A stretch of 64,000 nucleotides of DNA from Aerosticca soli. Lineage in GTDB: Bacteria > Pseudomonadota > Gammaproteobacteria > Xanthomonadales > Rhodanobacteraceae. The DNA is taken from assembly GCF_003967035.1 (NCBI RefSeq), contig NZ_AP018560.1, positions 2,279,501 to 2,343,500 on the forward strand, read 5' to 3'. The translations under genes and the position numbers were made by a program. The notes under the pieces were generated by a model that was not told where the DNA came from, did no database searches, and was given only the letters and a program-made list of their open reading frames with translations. Shown here piece by piece: positions 56,489 to 64,000 of this stretch. Positions within the stretch are counted from its first letter, which is position 1. Each line of letters starts with the position of its first letter.

Positions 56489-59400
56489 GCGGCCTCCGCA
56501 GGCGCGCCCAGCGCGCGGTCGACGGCATCGAGCAGCGCCTCGTCGAAGCGTTGCCGCCAAAGGCCGGCCCTGGGCGCGAGACCGGCCGCGCGCACGAACA
56601 GGTACACCGCATCGCCCAGCCGTTGGGAACGTGCATAACGCGGCACGCGCCGGCGCAGGTAGCGATCGAGCGCCAGCGTGTAGAGCAGCGCCTGGAAACG
56701 GTAGTGATGCGCGTCCATCGCGGCGCCCAGCTGTTCGGGTCGATAGGCGTCCAGGGTGTCGCCCAGCCAGTTGCTCTTGTAGTCGAGCACGTGGAAGCGC
56801 CCGGCGTGTTCGAAGACGAGGTCGATCTTGCCGCTCATCAGCCCGCGCAGGGTGCCGGCCGCGCCGCGCGGCACGAGCGCAGGCTCGCCGTGTTCGGCAC
56901 AGGCGCGGCGCACGGCGGCGAGGGAGACATCGTCGAGCAGGTAATGGAACGCCATCTCGGCGCGCTGCGCCCGCGGCGGCAAGGCGGCGAGCGTGCAGCC
57001 GGGCAGGATCTCGGCCGCGAGCGTCGCTTCGGTGCGTGCGGCGATGCGCGCCACCAGCGCCTCGGCCTCGTCGCCCTCGCGGACGCCTTCTTCGAGCAGA
57101 CAGCGGCGGATCAGCGCGGACTGCTCCGCCATCGACAAACCCGGCACGCGCCGCTCGAAGATGGCATGCAGCGCGTTGCCAAACGCCGCGCCACGCCAGG
57201 GCGAGAGCGCGAGCAGCTCGGGGTGCGGGGCGGCGACCGCAGCGGCGGGCAGCGCGTCGATGTCCGCGGCCACGGCCGGCAGGCCGAGCTCGTCGGCGGC
57301 GGGCGGCTCCTCCAGCGCCGTGCCCTGCACATGGGCCAGCGCGGAAAAGCTCCACAGCTGACGCATGGGCCGCGCCGGCGGCAGCGGCAAGGCACGCAGT
57401 GCGGACGCGGCATCCCCACGCTCCGGTGCATGGCAAAGGCGCGGCCATGGCCAGTCGTCGCGACGGAAGTCGACGCCATCGAGGCGATCCAGGACTGCCT
57501 CACCGTTGCGCCATGCGCGATCCAGCATGGCGTCGAGCGCGGAACGATGAGGATCGACGAGCGGCGCCTTGGTCTTGCCGTCCGCGCAGCGCGTGGGCGG
57601 CAAGGCGTAGACGTGGCACGCCAGCCTGGCGCGGGTCAGCGCCACGTAGAGGATGCGAAAGCGCTCGTCCTGATCCTCACGCGCGGCCTGCGCGCAGGCC
57701 TCGGCATGATCGGGACCGCCGAGCACCAGCTCGCGTTCACCCTCGGCGCAGCTGCGCAGCGGCAGCTTGATGTCGCGACCCTCGTGCGCCCACATCAGCG
57801 GCAACAGCACGACCGGGAACTCAAGGCCCTTGCTCTTGTGCAGCGTCATGAGCTGCACGCGGCGCGTGTCCGACTCGATGCGCTGCTGACGTTCCTCGTC
57901 CTCGGCGGCATCCTCGTCACGCTGCGCGGCCAGCCAGTCGATGAGCTGGGCGCTGCCGGGGCGTTCGCGCTCGCGCTGCTGCAGCAGCTCGCCGAGGTGG
58001 CGCAGGTCGGTGAGGTCGCGCTCGCCCTCGACCCCGGCCAGGAACCGCGGTGCCGCCGCGGCGAGCAGCGACTGCACCAGCGCCAGCACGCCTTCCTGGC
58101 GCCATTGGCGCTGCCACTCGGTGAAGCGCTGCACCTCGGCCAGCCATCGCGCCGGGGTTTGCTCCAACGCACGCAAGCAGTCGAGCGGCACACCGAGCAG
58201 GCGCGTGGTCAGCGCGGCCCGCATCACGCCTTCCTCGCGATGCTCGACGGCGTAGAGAACGAGCTGCAGTTCGCGCGCGATCTCGGTGGCAAAGACGTTG
58301 CTGCGGCCCGCGCCCGCGCAGGGCACGCCGCGCTGCTGCAGCTTGCGGCGCAACTGGGCGATATGTGTGTTCTGAGGCAGCAGCACGGCCAGATCGCCCG
58401 GTTGCAGCGGCACCTCGCCGATGCGGTGCGTGCCGGCCAGCAGCGCCACGATGTGGTTGGCGCAGGCCTCCAGGGCGGCGTCCACGCGGTCGTCCTTGTT
58501 CGCCGGCGGTTCGGCGCGAAAATGCAGCACCAGCGGCCGCCCCAGCGGCCGGCCGTCCACGGTGAGCGGCGCGATGTCGGCGCCGGCGCGCATCGGCTCG
58601 TAGACGATGTCCTGCGTGAATTGCGAGAGCGCCTTTCCGGCGGCGGCGTGGAAGGCATTGAGCCCGGCGATGAGCTTGCCGGTGGAACGGTAGTTGACCG
58701 CCAACCGCAGCCGGCAGTCGGCGCTGCGCGCGGCTTGCAGATAGGTGTGGATGTCGCCGCCGCGGAAACGGTAGATGGCCTGCTTGGGATCGCCGATCAT
58801 CACCAGCCGGCCGCGCCGGGCGCCGTGCGCGTCGCGGTAGATGGCATCGAGGATCGCGTACTGGCGCGCGTCGGTGTCCTGGAACTCGTCCACCAGCGCC
58901 ACCGGCCAGGCGCGAAAGAGCGCATCGGCGAGCGCGTTGCCCGGCGCGAGCGCCTCGCGCACGCGGTCGATCAGGCTGTCGAAACCGATCTCGTCGCGCT
59001 CGCGCAGGCGCGCCTCGCGGCGGGCGAGCAGTCGCTTGCGGTAGCGTTCCAGCGCCGCGCTGCGCGCCGGCAGCTCCGGGTCGGTGAGCAAGGCGGCGGT
59101 CTTGCGCGCGAAGGCGAGCAGCGGATCGTCTTCGGCGGCCGCGACCAGGGCCGGCTTGAGCTGGGTTTCCAGCGGTGCCGACAGGTCCTCGCACACCTTT
59201 TTGGGCAGCGCGCGGCTGCGGTCGCCGGCCTCGATGTAGTCGGCCAGCGTCAACAAGGCTTTTTTCAACCGGCTGTTACTCGCCTTGAACTGCGCGCCAT
59301 CGCCGATCCATGCGCGGATCCGCGCCGCCTGCTCGGGCCGCATCAGCGCATCGATGGCTGCCTCCCCGATCACCTGCACGCGCACGCCGGGCTCGATCGC

Positions 59401-60024
59401 CGCCTTCAGCGCATCGGTGAACTTTTTGCGGCCGCCCTTCCACCAGGCCCGGTCGCCGGCGTCGAGCTCGTCCGGCGACTGCGCCAGCTCGCGCCACTGG
59501 TCGGTGACGAGCTCGGCATCCAGCGCCGCGGTCGCCACCATCGCACCGCCGCCGAGTGCGCCGCCGCTTTCCAGCGGATGGGCATCGAGCACGCGCCGGC
59601 ACAGCGCGTGCAGCGTGCCGACCGGGGCGAGATCGAGCTCGGCCTCGGCCAGCTTCAGGCGCAGCGCATCGCTGGCCGCGGGCGCCGTCTCGTCCTGCCA
59701 GCGCCGCTGCAGCCAGCGCAGGTCCTCCGGCGCGCCGTCCCCGACGCGGAAGCCGGCCTCGAAGCGCCGCGCCTGGCGCACGGCCCAGCGCAGCCTTGCG
59801 CGGATGCGTTCGCGCAGTTCCTGCGCGGCGGCGTCGGTGAAGGTGGTGACCACCAGCTGGCGCGGCGTGAGGCCCTGCTCCAGCAGCAGGCGCAGGTACA
59901 GCACGGCGATGGTCCAGGTCTTGCCGGTGCCGGCGCTGGCTTCGATCAGGCAGCGCCCGCCCGCGCCCTCCGCGTGGGTCAGCGGCAACGCGGTCCAGCC
60001 GGCGACCACGGCAGGATCAGTCAT
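56485..60024 (-). CDS. recB: Exodeoxyribonuclease V beta subunit RecB
   Basis: RecB (1179 residues) is the 3'-5' helicase and nuclease of the RecBCD complex. The Walker A ASAGTGKT is at residues 29-36, and helicase motifs include FTDAAAQELRERI and VDEFQDTDARQY. The C-terminal nuclease domain keeps KIDLVFEHAGRFHVLDYKSN, with Asp1081 and Lys of the DYK triad, and the Q-x-Y of QALLYTLAL. The ATG at 60024 is chosen since GGAGG lies nine bases before it; an ATG at 60033 abuts that site. It overlaps recC by eight bases and recD by four. Confidence 0.96.
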   Translation of the reverse strand: MTDPAVVAGWTALPLTHAEGAGGRCLIEASAGTGKTWTIAVLYLRLLLEQGLTPRQLVVTTFTDAAAQELRERIRARLRWAVRQARRFEAGFRVGDGAPEDLRWLQRRWQDETAPAASDALRLKLAEAELDLAPVGTLHALCRRVLDAHPLESGGALGGGAMVATAALDAELVTDQWRELAQSPDELDAGDRAWWKGGRKKFTDALKAAIEPGVRVQVIGEAAIDALMRPEQAARIRAWIGDGAQFKASNSRLKKALLTLADYIEAGDRSRALPKKVCEDLSAPLETQLKPALVAAAEDDPLLAFARKTAALLTDPELPARSAALERYRKRLLARREARLRERDEIGFDSLIDRVREALAPGNALADALFRAWPVALVDEFQDTDARQYAILDAIYRDAHGARRGRLVMIGDPKQAIYRFRGGDIHTYLQAARSADCRLRLAVNYRSTGKLIAGLNAFHAAAGKALSQFTQDIVYEPMRAGADIAPLTVDGRPLGRPLVLHFRAEPPANKDDRVDAALEACANHIVALLAGTHRIGEVPLQPGDLAVLLPQNTHIAQLRRKLQQRGVPCAGAGRSNVFATEIARELQLVLYAVEHREEGVMRAALTTRLLGVPLDCLRALEQTPARWLAEVQRFTEWQRQWRQEGVLALVQSLLAAAAPRFLAGVEGERDLTDLRHLGELLQQRERERPGSAQLIDWLAAQRDEDAAEDEERQQRIESDTRRVQLMTLHKSKGLEFPVVLLPLMWAHEGRDIKLPLRSCAEGERELVLGGPDHAEACAQAAREDQDERFRILYVALTRARLACHVYALPPTRCADGKTKAPLVDPHRSALDAMLDRAWRNGEAVLDRLDGVDFRRDDWPWPRLCHAPERGDAASALRALPLPPARPMRQLWSFSALAHVQGTALEEPPAADELGLPAVAADIDALPAAAVAAPHPELLALSPWRGAAFGNALHAIFERRVPGLSMAEQSALIRRCLLEEGVREGDEAEALVARIAARTEATLAAEILPGCTLAALPPRAQRAEMAFHYLLDDVSLAAVRRACAEHGEPALVPRGAAGTLRGLMSGKIDLVFEHAGRFHVLDYKSNWLGDTLDAYRPEQLGAAMDAHHYRFQALLYTLALDRYLRRRVPRYARSQRLGDAVYLFVRAAGLAPRAGLWRQRFDEALLDAVDRALGAPAEAA

Positions 60025-63000
60025 GCGAGGCATCCTCCAGCAGGATCAATCGGGCGAGCCTCTCGGCGATCTCGACCAAGGCCTCGTAATCGGCATCACC
60101 CGGCGTGAAGCTCGCCTCGCCGGCGAGCAGGCGCGCATAGCCCGGCGCGTAGTCGCGTTCGCCATGCTTGTGGGAATGGCCGATCCAGCAAGCGTCGATG
60201 TTGGGCGTGCCGTTCTTTTTTCGACCCTCGATCACGCTCCAGCTGGTCTTGGGGAAATACCACGCGGGCAACTCGTTGCCGGCGCGCAGCCACAGCGCGA
60301 CCAGCGCGGCGAGCCGGGATTCGAGCTCGGCATGCAGCGCCGCGCGCGCGGTGGCATCGGCGGCGCGGTAGCGTTCGTCCCAGCCATTGAGCTTTTGGGG
60401 CCACACGGGTGACTCATCGTCGGTGAGCAGCACGACGCGCACCGGCATCGACGGCGGCGTCGCACGGCGCAGCAGGGCCCATTCGATGAACAGCGGCACG
60501 CGCTTGCCGAAGTCGAGGGCATCCTCTTTCCTGCCGGGAAAGCATTCGAGCAGCCAGCGGCTGCCGGCGTATTCGTACACGCGGCCGAGCTCGCCTTGCA
60601 GGCGCAAGGCGCCGAGCCTCTCGTCCACCGCGATCGGCGTGCGCGGCGGCAGGCCGTCCACGAACAGCGGCAGACGGCGCGCGCGCTCGAACACCGCCAG
60701 CACCTGCGCGCGCTCGTTTTCCCACGCCTCCAGGCCGGGACGACCGGGCGGCAGCAGGCCGGTCAGGGCCAGCCAGTCAGGGATCTGCTGAAGTGCCTCC
60801 GGCCCGCGCTCGAGCGCCTCCAGCAGCAGGCGGCAACCGATCCGGTCGCGCGCGTCGGTGCGTGCATCGAGCGACTCCGCCTCGGCCAGCCGCCCTTCCT
60901 CTAGCGCGTCCAGACGCACGCCGAGCCGGTCGCGCAGGAGCTGCCGGGCCGGGTCGCGGTACCAGGCGACGAGCTCGCGCAGGGTGAGGGCGTCCGGCGT
61001 CTGCGCCGCCCCGGCGCCGGCCGGTTTTTCGTCGCGCGCGGCGGTGGCGGCATGCAGCGCGGCGAGCTCGCCGCGGAAGGAGAACAGCCGGGGATCGCTG
61101 CCATCGAAATAGCGCGCGTCGAAGGGTTGCAGCGGATGCCGGACGCACCAGGGCCGCGGCCTCGGCGCATCGTCCGCCGTGTCCCCGTCATCGGCCAGCC
61201 CGGCCTGCGCGTCGAGCAGGTCGAGCAGCTCGCCGAGCGGCGCGGCCGGGTTGCGTGGCTTGCCGTCGCGCACGTCCTCGCCGAGATAGGACAGGTGCAG
61301 CACGTCGCGCGCGGCCATCAGCGTTTCCAGAAACAGATAGCGGTCGTCGCTGCGCACGTCGCGGTCGCCCAGGCGCGGATGGCGCGCGATGAGGTCGAGG
61401 CCGGACGCGCCGCCGCGCGGAAACGCGCCCTCGTCGAGGCCGAGCACGGCGATCACGCGGAACGGGATCGCGCGCTGCGGCACCATGCCGCAAAAGGTGA
61501 CGCCACCGAGCAGGAAGCGCTGCCGTTCCGGCGCGGCGGCGAGGCGTTCGCGCAGCACCTCGCGCACCACGGCGAAGTCGAGTTCCGGATCGAGCCCGGC
61601 GTCTGCGCATTCGGTCGCGGTGGCGTGGATCAGCCGGCGCAGCAGCGCCAGCGCCTCGGTGCCGGCGGCATCGTCCGCATCGATGCGGAACAATGCATCG
61701 AGCAGTTGCTCGAGCCGCACCGCCCAGGCCGAGGCGCGTCGCGGCGTCAGCGCGTCGCGGTGCAGCGCGGCCAGTTCGCACAACAGCCGGTCCAGCGCGC
61801 CGAGCACCGTCGCCTGGGCGCCGCCGACGCCGGCCAGCGGCCACAGCGCGCCGCCGGGCAGGTCGAGCCTGGCTTGCAGGTCGCCCATGACGAAACCGGC
61901 GAGCAGGCGGTCCATGCCCCAGGCGAAGGTGTGCTCGGCGATCGGCGGCACGTCGAAGCCCGCGCGCCAGGCGCCATCCAGGCCCCAGGCCACGCGCGCC
62001 TCGGCGAGCCACAGGCCGAGGCGTTCGATGTCCTCCTCGCCCAGTTCGAGCGCACGCGCGATCGGCGGCGTGTGCAAAAGATCGAGCACCTCCGGCGCGG
62101 TGAGCCGCGCGCCGGGCGTGCCGAGCAGGCGCTCGAAGGCCTCGAGAAGGGGATGCGCCTGCGCCACCGCGACGTCGGCCAGGTGATAGGGCAAAGGCCC
62201 CTGCGTGCGGCCGGGTGCGCCGAACACCGCCGGCAGCAACGGCACGTAGGCGCCGATGTCCGGCGCCATCACCACGATGTCGGCAGGCTCCAGCTCGGGC
62301 CGCTCGGCAAGCTCGCGCAGCAGCGCGTCGCGCAGCACTTCCAGTTCGCGCAGGCGGGTGTGGCACACATGCACGCGCAGCGAACGGTCGTGCAGCGCGG
62401 CCTCCTCGCGCGATGGCCGGAGCACCGCCACGTCGAGCCGGCGGATGCTTTCCTGGACCTGGCCGAGCAGGCTGTCCGGTGGCGACGCGGCGCGGTCCTC
62501 GTCCTGCCAGTGGCGCACGTCCATGCGCACATCCTCGAGCGCGGCGAGGGCGAGCATGAAGTGCTGGCCGAGCCGGCCCCAGTCGGCGAGCAGCGGATGC
62601 GCGCTGTCCTCGACGAAGAAGGCTTCGCCGGTGTCGCCCTCGGCCAGCCGTGCGAGGCGCTCGCGCCATTGCGCGCGCGTGCCGCGCAGGCCGGCCCAGT
62701 ATTCGCGGCAGGGGTCGGGCACGTAGAGCATCACCGGACGATGGCGCGCCACCGCGGCGAGGACGGCGAGCTCCATCGGCGCGAGATGGCTCAGGCCGAA
62801 CACGTGCAGCGGTTCGCGCGACGGCGCGGGTGGCGCCTCGGCGAGCGTGTGCAGCAGCGTCCTGAGCACCTGCGCGCGATGCGGCTGTTCGATCGTCCGG
62901 CGCAAGGCGCGCCACAGCGGCGCAAGGAACGTCGGCTCGGGTACCGCGTCGCGCCCGGCTTCCCAGGCGGCGAGCCAGTCCGGCCGATAGACCATGGCCT

Positions 63001-63442
63001 GCGAATACAGCCGTGCCAGATGATCGGCGAGCCGGTAACGGCGGCGCGCGGCATCGTCACCGGCAAGGTAGCCGCGCAAATGCGGATCGTCGGTTTCGGC
63101 CAGCAGTGCGTGGATGCGCCAGCGCAGCCGCTCGCGTCGGTAAGGCGCGAGCGCCACCGCCGCCGCGCCGAGCGTGGTGCGCGCGAGCGCATCCAGCCAG
63201 TCGCTCGGCAGCACGATGTCCAGGTTGGCGACGATGCCGCCGGCACCGCGCCGCCGCGCCAGTGCGCCGAGCAGCCACTGGCGCATGCCGGGATGCGCGG
63301 CGATCACCGTCTGCGCAGCGAGCGCGTCGGCCGGCGCCACCTCGTCGAGCAGGGTCAGCAGCGGATCGAGCAGCGCCTCCAGCCGGCTGGCGCGGATGAC
63401 GTGGATGCCGCCTTCGGCATCATCGGAAAACAGGGCGTGCAT
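60017..63442 (-). CDS. recC: Exodeoxyribonuclease V gamma subunit RecC
   Basis: RecC (1141 residues) splits the duplex and recognises Chi in the RecBCD machine. It shows a helicase-like fold with lost motifs: DIVLPSDWLDALA near 80-92, VMAPDIGAYVPLLPAVFG near 330, GGVTFCGMVPQRAIPFRVIA near 640, and a C-terminal nuclease-like region. The ATG at 63442 (MHALFSDDAEGGIHVIRASR) is the family start; the longer open frame upstream lacks such character. First gene of recC-recB-recD; no ptrA is present between them. Confidence 0.95.
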   Translation of the reverse strand: MHALFSDDAEGGIHVIRASRLEALLDPLLTLLDEVAPADALAAQTVIAAHPGMRQWLLGALARRRGAGGIVANLDIVLPSDWLDALARTTLGAAAVALAPYRRERLRWRIHALLAETDDPHLRGYLAGDDAARRRYRLADHLARLYSQAMVYRPDWLAAWEAGRDAVPEPTFLAPLWRALRRTIEQPHRAQVLRTLLHTLAEAPPAPSREPLHVFGLSHLAPMELAVLAAVARHRPVMLYVPDPCREYWAGLRGTRAQWRERLARLAEGDTGEAFFVEDSAHPLLADWGRLGQHFMLALAALEDVRMDVRHWQDEDRAASPPDSLLGQVQESIRRLDVAVLRPSREEAALHDRSLRVHVCHTRLRELEVLRDALLRELAERPELEPADIVVMAPDIGAYVPLLPAVFGAPGRTQGPLPYHLADVAVAQAHPLLEAFERLLGTPGARLTAPEVLDLLHTPPIARALELGEEDIERLGLWLAEARVAWGLDGAWRAGFDVPPIAEHTFAWGMDRLLAGFVMGDLQARLDLPGGALWPLAGVGGAQATVLGALDRLLCELAALHRDALTPRRASAWAVRLEQLLDALFRIDADDAAGTEALALLRRLIHATATECADAGLDPELDFAVVREVLRERLAAAPERQRFLLGGVTFCGMVPQRAIPFRVIAVLGLDEGAFPRGGASGLDLIARHPRLGDRDVRSDDRYLFLETLMAARDVLHLSYLGEDVRDGKPRNPAAPLGELLDLLDAQAGLADDGDTADDAPRPRPWCVRHPLQPFDARYFDGSDPRLFSFRGELAALHAATAARDEKPAGAGAAQTPDALTLRELVAWYRDPARQLLRDRLGVRLDALEEGRLAEAESLDARTDARDRIGCRLLLEALERGPEALQQIPDWLALTGLLPPGRPGLEAWENERAQVLAVFERARRLPLFVDGLPPRTPIAVDERLGALRLQGELGRVYEYAGSRWLLECFPGRKEDALDFGKRVPLFIEWALLRRATPPSMPVRVVLLTDDESPVWPQKLNGWDERYRAADATARAALHAELESRLAALVALWLRAGNELPAWYFPKTSWSVIEGRKKNGTPNIDACWIGHSHKHGERDYAPGYARLLAGEASFTPGDADYEALVEIAERLARLILLEDASHD

Positions 63443-63488
63443 GACCCGATGATACGCAGCAGGCGTCGCACCGCCTGCGACGGTGAAA

Positions 63489-64000
63489 TCAGCGCCGCGC
63501 CAGGGCGAGCAGCTCGCCGGTATAGGTTTCCTCGAGCGCGGCGAAGGGCCTGCCTTCGCCATCGACGAGCAGCGCGCGATGCCGGAGCACCGCGGCGGTG
63601 GCCGCTGGCCAATCCGAATCGGACGTCGGCGCCCACAGCCGCCGGACCTCGAGTGTCTGGCGACGATAGCCGAGCGCGAGCACGGCCTTGCCGAACGGCG
63701 TGGCGCCGGTATCCAGCCGATGGTTCATCGCCGCATCGAGGCGCCCGGACAGGTACCAGTTCTCCGCCTCGGAAAGCACGCGGCCGGCACAGGTCAGACG
63801 CACGTGGCGATACTTGACCGGCGTGTCCGCGCCGACGCCCAGCTGCCCGCGCAACTCGTCCGGCAGCGGACGGGGCGCAGCGTCCACGCGCTCGGCCAGC
63901 ACCCCTTCGGGCGCGACGAGGCCATGCGCGGCGCACCAGCGCTCCAGCGTCAGCGTGGCGCTGGCATGGGCGAGCAGTTCGTCGTTGAGCGCCTGCAGCA
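63489..64000 (-). CDS. Chorismate-lyase-like protein, N-terminus beyond the window
   Basis: The frame is open to the right edge, so only the last 169 residues are seen. The visible part has RYRHV-like beta structure (TPVKYRHVRLTCAGRVLSEA), ENWYLSGRL, MNHRLDTGATPFGKAV and a final ALEETYTGELL, the layout of the chorismate lyase-like (UbiC/UTRA) fold as found in uncharacterised bacterial proteins. A GTG at 63902 is an internal possibility but sequence before it is coherent protein (LERWCAAHGL), so the gene very likely continues. Whether it is a true UbiC or a relative cannot be decided; no ubiA is in view. It ends 46 bases before recC. Confidence 0.6.
   Translation of the reverse strand, partial: LQALNDELLAHASATLTLERWCAAHGLVAPEGVLAERVDAAPRPLPDELRGQLGVGADTPVKYRHVRLTCAGRVLSEAENWYLSGRLDAAMNHRLDTGATPFGKAVLALGYRRQTLEVRRLWAPTSDSDWPAATAAVLRHRALLVDGEGRPFAALEETYTGELLALARR

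Noticed and set aside
56212-60108. A 1298-codon open frame on the + strand opposite recB and recD
   Set aside because: Antisense shadow of recB; low-complexity Arg/Gly/Ala/His translation and no ribosome site.
61052-63817. A 921-codon open frame on the + strand opposite recC
   Set aside because: Same reason; RecC on the minus strand is unmistakable.

Overview
The window is about 70% G+C and tightly packed. Gene content and order (RecBCD, LeuS-LptE-HolA, ClpA/ClpS, RibBA with a degenerate second domain, a RegB/RegA pair, a Gcw_chp porin inside kdp, a single-gene CoA transferase) suggest a gammaproteobacterium of the Xanthomonadales/Lysobacterales, probably Rhodanobacteraceae-like. That placement is an inference from gene order and protein style, not from a marker search. 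No tRNA, rRNA, CRISPR array, insertion sequence or integrase was recognised, and no gene-free stretch exceeds 300 bases.

Layout. 1-5.9 kb (+): end of a proton-coupled peptide transporter, the redox sensor pair RegB/RegA, a fused 3-oxoacid CoA-transferase and a CorA channel. 5.9-10.6 kb (-): ribE-ribBA, then clpS and clpA, with a strong terminator behind clpA. 10.7-15.9 kb (+): nudJ-mnmA-hflD, overlapping, then acnA. 16.2-26 kb (-): rng, yhdP and tldD, followed by three translationally coupled NAD(P)-type oxidoreductases. 26.2-28.1 kb: an MscS-type channel divergent from a Dph6-like ATP pyrophosphatase. 28.2-31.1 kb (-): a TonB-dependent receptor gene of much lower G+C than everything around it. 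31.2-40.3 kb (-): the potassium module, read as small membrane ORF-kdpF-kdpA-kdpB-porin-kdpC-kdpD-kdpE. 40.5-42.1 kb (+): a DipZ-like thioredoxin protein whose membrane domain lacks its cysteines. 42.3-50.7 kb (-): pqiA-pqiA-pqiB-pqiC, then leuS-lptE-holA-nadD. 50.8-54.6 kb: CnoX-like thioredoxin, an ECF sigma factor with a membrane partner, a Nudix hydrolase and a PAP2 phosphatase. 54.7-63.4 kb (-): recC-recB-recD. The window ends inside a chorismate-lyase-like gene.

How the parts work together. Several modules serve the envelope: LptE (LPS export), YhdP and PqiABC (lipid traffic between membranes), the Kdp pump with its own porin, MscS and CorA. RegBA, Kdp signalling and the ECF pair are the regulatory systems. 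RecBCD, LeuS, HolA, NadD, RNase G, MnmA and ClpAS are housekeeping. The parts least explained by known biology are the low-G+C receptor, the small kdp leader ORF, the ECF sigma/membrane-protein pair, the three-oxidoreductase operon, the cysteine-less DipZ domain, and the 16-kb block lying where rsfS-rlmH-maf would be expected between nadD and rng.
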